Part shown: positions 60,222 through 64,000 of the stretch, piece after piece
Layout: each line of letters begins with the position of its first letter
Numbering within the stretch: the stretch's first letter is position 1
Assembly: GCA_003243425.1 (NCBI GenBank)
Contig: QFQP01000015.1
Coordinates: 89,754 to 153,753 of the forward strand
Origin: Archangium gephyra
GTDB taxonomy: Bacteria; Myxococcota; Myxococcia; Myxococcales; Myxococcaceae
Reading direction: 5' to 3'
DNA: 64,000 bases
The notes under the pieces: generated by a model
Told to the model about the DNA's origin: nothing
What the model saw: only the letters and a program-made list of their open reading frames with translations
Database searches by the model: none
Program-made: the position numbers and the translations under genes

Positions 60222-61321
60222 CCGCGCGGTACTTCGACTTCAACGCCACCACGCCTCTGTTGCCCGAGGTGGTGGACGCGATGTTGCCGTTCCTCACCAC
60301 GCACTTCGGGAACCCGTCGTCGGGGCACGAGTACGGGCGCGTGGCGAAGGCCGCGGTCGAGACGGCGCGCGTCCAGGTGGCGGCGCTGGTCGACGCCAAC
60401 GCCTCCGAAATCGTCTTCACGTCGGGCGGCACCGAGGCCACGGCGCTGGCGCTGCGCGGCGCGCTGGGTGACGCGACCGCGCACGTGGTGACCACGAAGG
60501 TGGAGCACCCGGCGACGGCGCGGCTGGTCGACGCGTTGATGCGCTGGGGGGCCCGCGTGACGCGCGTGGGGGTCGACGCCAACGGCGTGCTCCGCGGTGA
60601 CGAAGTGGTGGCGGCGCTGGCGCGCAAGCCCAGGTGGTTCTCGGTGATTCACGCGCACAACGAGACGGGCGTGCTGCAGCCGCTGGCGACGCTGGCGACG
60701 CTGACGCAGAAGCACGGCGTGTTGCTGCACGTCGACGCGTCCCAGTCGGCGGGGAAGGTGCCGCTGTCGCTGCGTGAAGACGGCTTCGACCTGATGACGC
60801 TGGCGGCCCACAAGCTGTACGGGCCCAAGGGCGTCGGCGCGCTGGTGGTGCGCGACGGCGTGAAGTTGACGCCCCAGCAGCTGGGCGCGGGTCATGAACA
60901 CGGGCTGCGCGCGGGCACCGAGAACGTGGCGAGCCTCGTGGGCTTCGGCGCGGCGTGCGTGGCGGCGAAGCGCGACCTGGCAGACGAAGCGACGCGGCAG
61001 CTGGCGTTGCGTGAGCGGTTGATTCACGGGCTGCTGACGCGGGTGCCGGGGTTGATCATCGCCGGCGCGGCGGCCGAGCGCTTGCCGAACACGGTGTACG
61101 CGCTGTTCCCGATGGAAACGGGGCGCGCGGTGCTCGAGCGGTGCCCCGGCCTGGCGGCGTCGACCGGCTCGGCGTGTCACGACGGGCACGACGTGCCGCC
61201 GCAGGTGCTGCTCGAGATGGGCTTCACACCGGCCGTCGCCCTGGGCGCGGTGCGGTTGACGATGGGCCGCACCACCACCGCAGAAGACGTGGACGCAGCC
61301 ATCATCGAATTGACGACGTGA
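60218..61321 (+). CDS. Cysteine desulfurase, IscS/NifS family
   Basis: A 367-residue PLP enzyme: FDFNATTPLLPEV, VFTSGGTEATALAL, HVDASQSAGKVPL, cofactor Lys199 in AAHKLYGPKG and the catalytic Cys320 in STGSACHDG. It mobilises sulfur from cysteine for Fe-S clusters or thio-modifications. The GTG start overlaps the HPr stop, so a sulfur enzyme is translationally coupled to the PTS. No iscU or other Fe-S gene follows. Confidence 0.9.
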   Translation: MTARYFDFNATTPLLPEVVDAMLPFLTTHFGNPSSGHEYGRVAKAAVETARVQVAALVDANASEIVFTSGGTEATALALRGALGDATAHVVTTKVEHPATARLVDALMRWGARVTRVGVDANGVLRGDEVVAALARKPRWFSVIHAHNETGVLQPLATLATLTQKHGVLLHVDASQSAGKVPLSLREDGFDLMTLAAHKLYGPKGVGALVVRDGVKLTPQQLGAGHEHGLRAGTENVASLVGFGAACVAAKRDLADEATRQLALRERLIHGLLTRVPGLIIAGAAAERLPNTVYALFPMETGRAVLERCPGLAASTGSACHDGHDVPPQVLLEMGFTPAVALGAVRLTMGRTTTAEDVDAAIIELTT

Positions 61322-61370
61322 ACAACACCCGCTCCGCGGCAGGGAGCGAGTCAGGGTCAGGGGCCGACAC

Positions 61371-62243
61371 GTGACGCGCGCAGTGCACTTCTTCTCTCAA
61401 GGCGTGAAGCTCAGCGGGCTGCTGCGTGTGCCCGAAGGCTACGGCCCGTTCCCCACCGTCGTGCTCTGTGCGGGCATGACGCTGACCCGCGACGTGTGGC
61501 TGCGACCGAACGCCGAGTGGCTCGTCGAGCACGGCTACGCGACGCTCTCGTTCGACTACCGCGGCTTCGGCGAGTCTGACGGCACACCGCGCTGCCGGCT
61601 CGTGCCCCCGATGCAGGTCGACGACGTGCGCTCGGCGCTCACGTTCCTCTCCACGCTCCAGGAAGTCGACGCTGCGCGCCTGGGGCTCTTCGGCGTCTCG
61701 CTGGGCGCGTCCATCGCCGTGGCCACCGCCGGCCTCGACCCGCGCGTGAAGGCGGTCGTCGCCGTCGCCGGCCCGATGGATCTCGGGCGCGTGTGGCGTG
61801 CGTACCCGGGCTTCGAAGGGTTCAACGCCAAGGTGCAGGCGGCGCGGCAGAAGTTCGTGACCACCAACGAAACCACCACCATCAAGCTCTCGCGGCTGCT
61901 GGCGAGTGACCCCGAGACCTGTCGGAAAATCGACACCGACGCGCCGCAGTTCCCGCATTGGAAACCGGAGCTCACCTTCGAGTCGCTCGCCGACCTCTTC
62001 GAGTTCGTGCCGGAGCAGGTGGTGGCGAACATCTCGCCGCGCGCGGTGCTCTTCGTGGCGCCGGAAAACGACAAGCTCATCGCCGGTGAAGAGCTGCCGA
62101 GCGCGTTCGCGAAGGCCGGTGAGCCGAAGCGGCTGATCACCCTGCCCGGCCTCGCGCACCATGAAATCTACGGCTCGGGCGCCGGCTTCGCGCCGACGAT
62201 GCAGGCCGCCGGCGAGTTCTTCGCGGCGCACCTGATCAGCTGA
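61371..62243 (+). CDS. Alpha/beta hydrolase, dienelactone hydrolase/BAAT-like
   Basis: A 290-residue hydrolase with FPTVVLCAGMTLTRDVWL, SFDYRGFGESDG, nucleophile Ser in FGVSLGASIAV, an acid segment LFVAPENDKLIAG and catalytic His in GLAHHEIY. No signal peptide. GTG start at 61371, 49 bases after the cysteine desulfurase. Its stop and that of the convergent carotenoid oxygenase are the two halves of one TGATCA (62241-62246). Confidence 0.85.
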   Translation: MTRAVHFFSQGVKLSGLLRVPEGYGPFPTVVLCAGMTLTRDVWLRPNAEWLVEHGYATLSFDYRGFGESDGTPRCRLVPPMQVDDVRSALTFLSTLQEVDAARLGLFGVSLGASIAVATAGLDPRVKAVVAVAGPMDLGRVWRAYPGFEGFNAKVQAARQKFVTTNETTTIKLSRLLASDPETCRKIDTDAPQFPHWKPELTFESLADLFEFVPEQVVANISPRAVLFVAPENDKLIAGEELPSAFAKAGEPKRLITLPGLAHHEIYGSGAGFAPTMQAAGEFFAAHLIS

Positions 62244-63629
62244 TCAAACGCCGCGCACCCACGTGCCGTGGAAGCCGATGGGCATCCGCCTCGGCAAGCG
62301 CGCCCGCGCCACGGTGTCGAGCGTTTGCGCGTCGACGACCCAGAAGTCACTCGCGTCTTCGGCCGCGCTGGTGATGGTGGTGACGATGTAGCCGTCGTCT
62401 TCGCTCTTGGCGCCCACGCGCGGGGCGAACGAAGGCTCACCGGCGAACCAGCCCTTCGGCACCTCGACCGCGCGGTGCGACCCGTCGTTCAAGTCGTACT
62501 TCAGCAGCGCGTCGAACATCATCGATTCGCGGGGCGCCATGCGGCCGTGGTAGCTCCAGCGCACGCGTTGGCCCTGCAGCGCTTCGTTGGTGCGCGGGAA
62601 CTCGCTGGGCGTGTCGTCGAGCGTCTCTTCCTTCACCGCGCCGGTGTCGAGGTTCATGGTCCACCGGCGCAGCTTCGGCACCAGCGCGATGGTGTCGAGC
62701 ATGGGCGTCTTCTCGTCGCGCCTGGCGGGAATCGGGTCGTCGATGGCGCAAGCCACCAGCACCACGTTGCGCCCGTCTTCGTACGCATTGACCGTGTGGT
62801 ACGCGTAGCAGGGCGAGACGTTGAACCACTTCACCTCGCTGCCCTTGCCGTGGCGCGGAATCACGCCGATGCGCGAGGGGGAGTCCTTGTCGAAGCCGAT
62901 GCGGCGTTTCCCGGCGGCCAGCGCCGCGGTGTCCCAGCCGAGCGGGAGGTCGAGCAGCACGGTGAAGCTCGGCGTGATGGCGATGTCGTGGGGAATGCGC
63001 GGGCCGGCGACGTCGATGGCCTCACACGAGCGGAGCTCACCGTTCCCGGTGACCACGCCGTACCGATAGAAGGGCGGCTTGAACATCGAGAACTCGAAGA
63101 ACATGAGCTCTCCGGTGAAGGCGTCGACCTTGGCGTGCGCCGCCACGCCGCGAGGCAGCGCGTTGTTGAAGCGCTCCGGGCCGATGGTCTCGAGCGAGGG
63201 CAGCTCGAGCGCGCAGGGCGTACCCGACAGCCACCACAGCGCGAGGAGCTTTCCGTTGTGCCAGACGAGGTCGGTGTTGGCGGTGTCCTTGAGCGGGCCG
63301 GGCGCGCCGGGGCGGGGCTTCTCGAGAATGCCGGTGAAGAGCGCCTTGCCGGCTTCGACTTCGGCGCGGAGGCCCTCGGTCTGGATCCACTTCGAGCGGT
63401 ACGTGGCCTTGCCGTCGCGCACCTGAACGGCGTGCACCATGCCGTCGCCGTCGAACCAGTGGTACTTGCCGATGGGCGTGAAGCGCGGGTTCGGGCTGTT
63501 GCGGGCGAAGGTGCCGACGAGGTCGGCCGGAAGTTCGCCGCTCACGGCGCAGGGCGTGGCCTCCACTTCGTTCGAGACCGGCGTGTGTTCGGCCTGGAGA
63601 TACGGGTATTCGGACGAAGGGGCGTTCAT
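62244..63629 (-). CDS. Carotenoid oxygenase family (RPE65/CCD-like) enzyme
   Basis: A 461-residue enzyme of full family length. The four iron-ligand His are His165 (GVAAHAKVD), His214 (RIPHDIAIT), His278 (YAYHTVNAY) and His454 (IGFHGTWV). The strand pattern of the seven-bladed propeller is evident (YHWFDGDGMVHAVQVRDGKA at the start). The enzyme cleaves a carotenoid, stilbene or lignin-type double bond with oxygen; substrate unknown. A palindrome lies about 22 bases upstream of the start. Confidence 0.9.
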   Translation of the reverse strand: MNAPSSEYPYLQAEHTPVSNEVEATPCAVSGELPADLVGTFARNSPNPRFTPIGKYHWFDGDGMVHAVQVRDGKATYRSKWIQTEGLRAEVEAGKALFTGILEKPRPGAPGPLKDTANTDLVWHNGKLLALWWLSGTPCALELPSLETIGPERFNNALPRGVAAHAKVDAFTGELMFFEFSMFKPPFYRYGVVTGNGELRSCEAIDVAGPRIPHDIAITPSFTVLLDLPLGWDTAALAAGKRRIGFDKDSPSRIGVIPRHGKGSEVKWFNVSPCYAYHTVNAYEDGRNVVLVACAIDDPIPARRDEKTPMLDTIALVPKLRRWTMNLDTGAVKEETLDDTPSEFPRTNEALQGQRVRWSYHGRMAPRESMMFDALLKYDLNDGSHRAVEVPKGWFAGEPSFAPRVGAKSEDDGYIVTTITSAAEDASDFWVVDAQTLDTVARARLPRRMPIGFHGTWVRGV

Positions 63630-63650
63630 GGCGGCGGACTCTGCGAGCCA

Positions 63651-63666
63651 TTGATTCTTGAGTCAA
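63651..63666. promoter_or_regulatory. Near-perfect inverted repeat before the carotenoid oxygenase
   Basis: TTGATTC-TT-GAGTCAA has six of seven bases matching in the arms. It lies 22 bases upstream of the oxygenase start. A possible operator in the gap 63630-63916, where nothing else is recognised. Confidence 0.3.
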
Positions 63667-63916
63667 TCGACGGAACTTCGCGGGGGCGGCGCCGTTCGCG
63701 ACGGGCCGAGATGAAGGCGGTGTCGCAGGGTCTTTGACGTGCGCCTCGCGCGCGGGCCCTCGGCTTCCGGCAAGGGTCTCTCCATTGAGTCCGCTCATTC
63801 TTCCGCAGCGTGCCGACGAGGCGTTCTGAGCGGCTGCTCGAACGGGAGCGGTGAGCCCGGGTCTCGAGCACTGCACGACCCACGCTGGCCTCTCGGCACG
63901 GCGCAAAGGGGTTCTT

Positions 63917-64000
63917 GTGGAGAAAATTGACCGCCTTCGCTCTACGAACGACCACAAGTTGGCTCACGCGGCTGAGGAGCTGAGGGGCCAGCCTGCGACG
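63917..64000 (+). CDS. Start of a gene that runs off the right edge
   Basis: From a GTG at 63917 a frame stays open to the last base (28 codons). It follows an AAGGGG ribosome-like site about six bases upstream. The N-terminus, EKIDRLRSTNDHKLAHAAEE, is hydrophilic and helical like the start of many cytosolic proteins. Too short to assign. Confidence 0.35.
   Translation, partial: MEKIDRLRSTNDHKLAHAAEELRGQPAT

Noticed and set aside
1..64000. tRNA or rRNA genes
   Set aside because: No cloverleaf-type T-loop text with proper acceptor pairing and no rRNA core sequence was found on either strand.

Overview
The window is GC-rich (roughly two thirds G+C by eye), very gene-dense, and uses many GTG starts and 1-4 base start/stop overlaps. 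The gene content fits a myxobacterium or relative (Myxococcota): a minor-pilin/PilY1 operon, a lipoprotein with a TGGG linker and many repeats, Cys-rich lipoproteins, NhaR-, TetR-, AraC- and HxlR-type regulators, a methyl-accepting protein, a cobalamin-riboswitch TonB receptor and lipid-modifying enzymes. The phylum is inferred from content; no rRNA or tRNA gene was seen.

Bases 1-8050 are a rearranged, decaying stretch. A propeller-like gene, ridA and an hxlR-type regulator (1-1463) recur in the same order, shortened and broken, at 4924-5626. That copy is fused to an internally deleted copy of the alpha/beta hydrolase that is intact at 7055-8008. Around them lie an NmrA-like gene without its N-terminus, an ATP-grasp gene with a single-base frameshift, two degenerate 130-base repeats and a lectin-like remnant.

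Bases 8100-19200 hold a pterin dehydratase/thioesterase pair, then the five-gene operon fimT-pilV-pilW-pilX-pilY1 (16888 down to 9301), then ureidoglycolate lyase, a DUF4180 protein and a YebC-family regulator. Bases 19400-29070 hold a dimethylglycine/sarcosine-dehydrogenase-like flavoenzyme followed by three tandem paralogous small lipoproteins, a sterol-desaturase operon opposite a TetR gene with two palindromes between them, a patatin-like lipoprotein and a chemoreceptor.

Bases 29070-29785 are gene-free and contain a 65-base direct repeat. Next come an FGGY kinase/sphingosine-1-phosphate-lyase-like operon, two hydrolases, a TetR gene with matching operators on both sides, mnmE and a GH75-like secreted enzyme. 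A cobalamin riboswitch (42217-42323, minus) leads a TonB receptor/Cys-rich lipoprotein operon. Bases 42400-55300 carry ATP-grasp, AraC, DUF350/transglutaminase, histidine kinase, PEBP, neutral ceramidase and universal stress genes. Bases 55344-63629 carry a large repeat lipoprotein, a PTS IIC-IID-HPr operon that runs into a cysteine desulfurase, a hydrolase and a carotenoid oxygenase.

Across the whole window the palindrome TGATCA occurs about 49 times by manual count, far above CGATCG (about 5), which composition alone would favour. This is the most unusual global signal.
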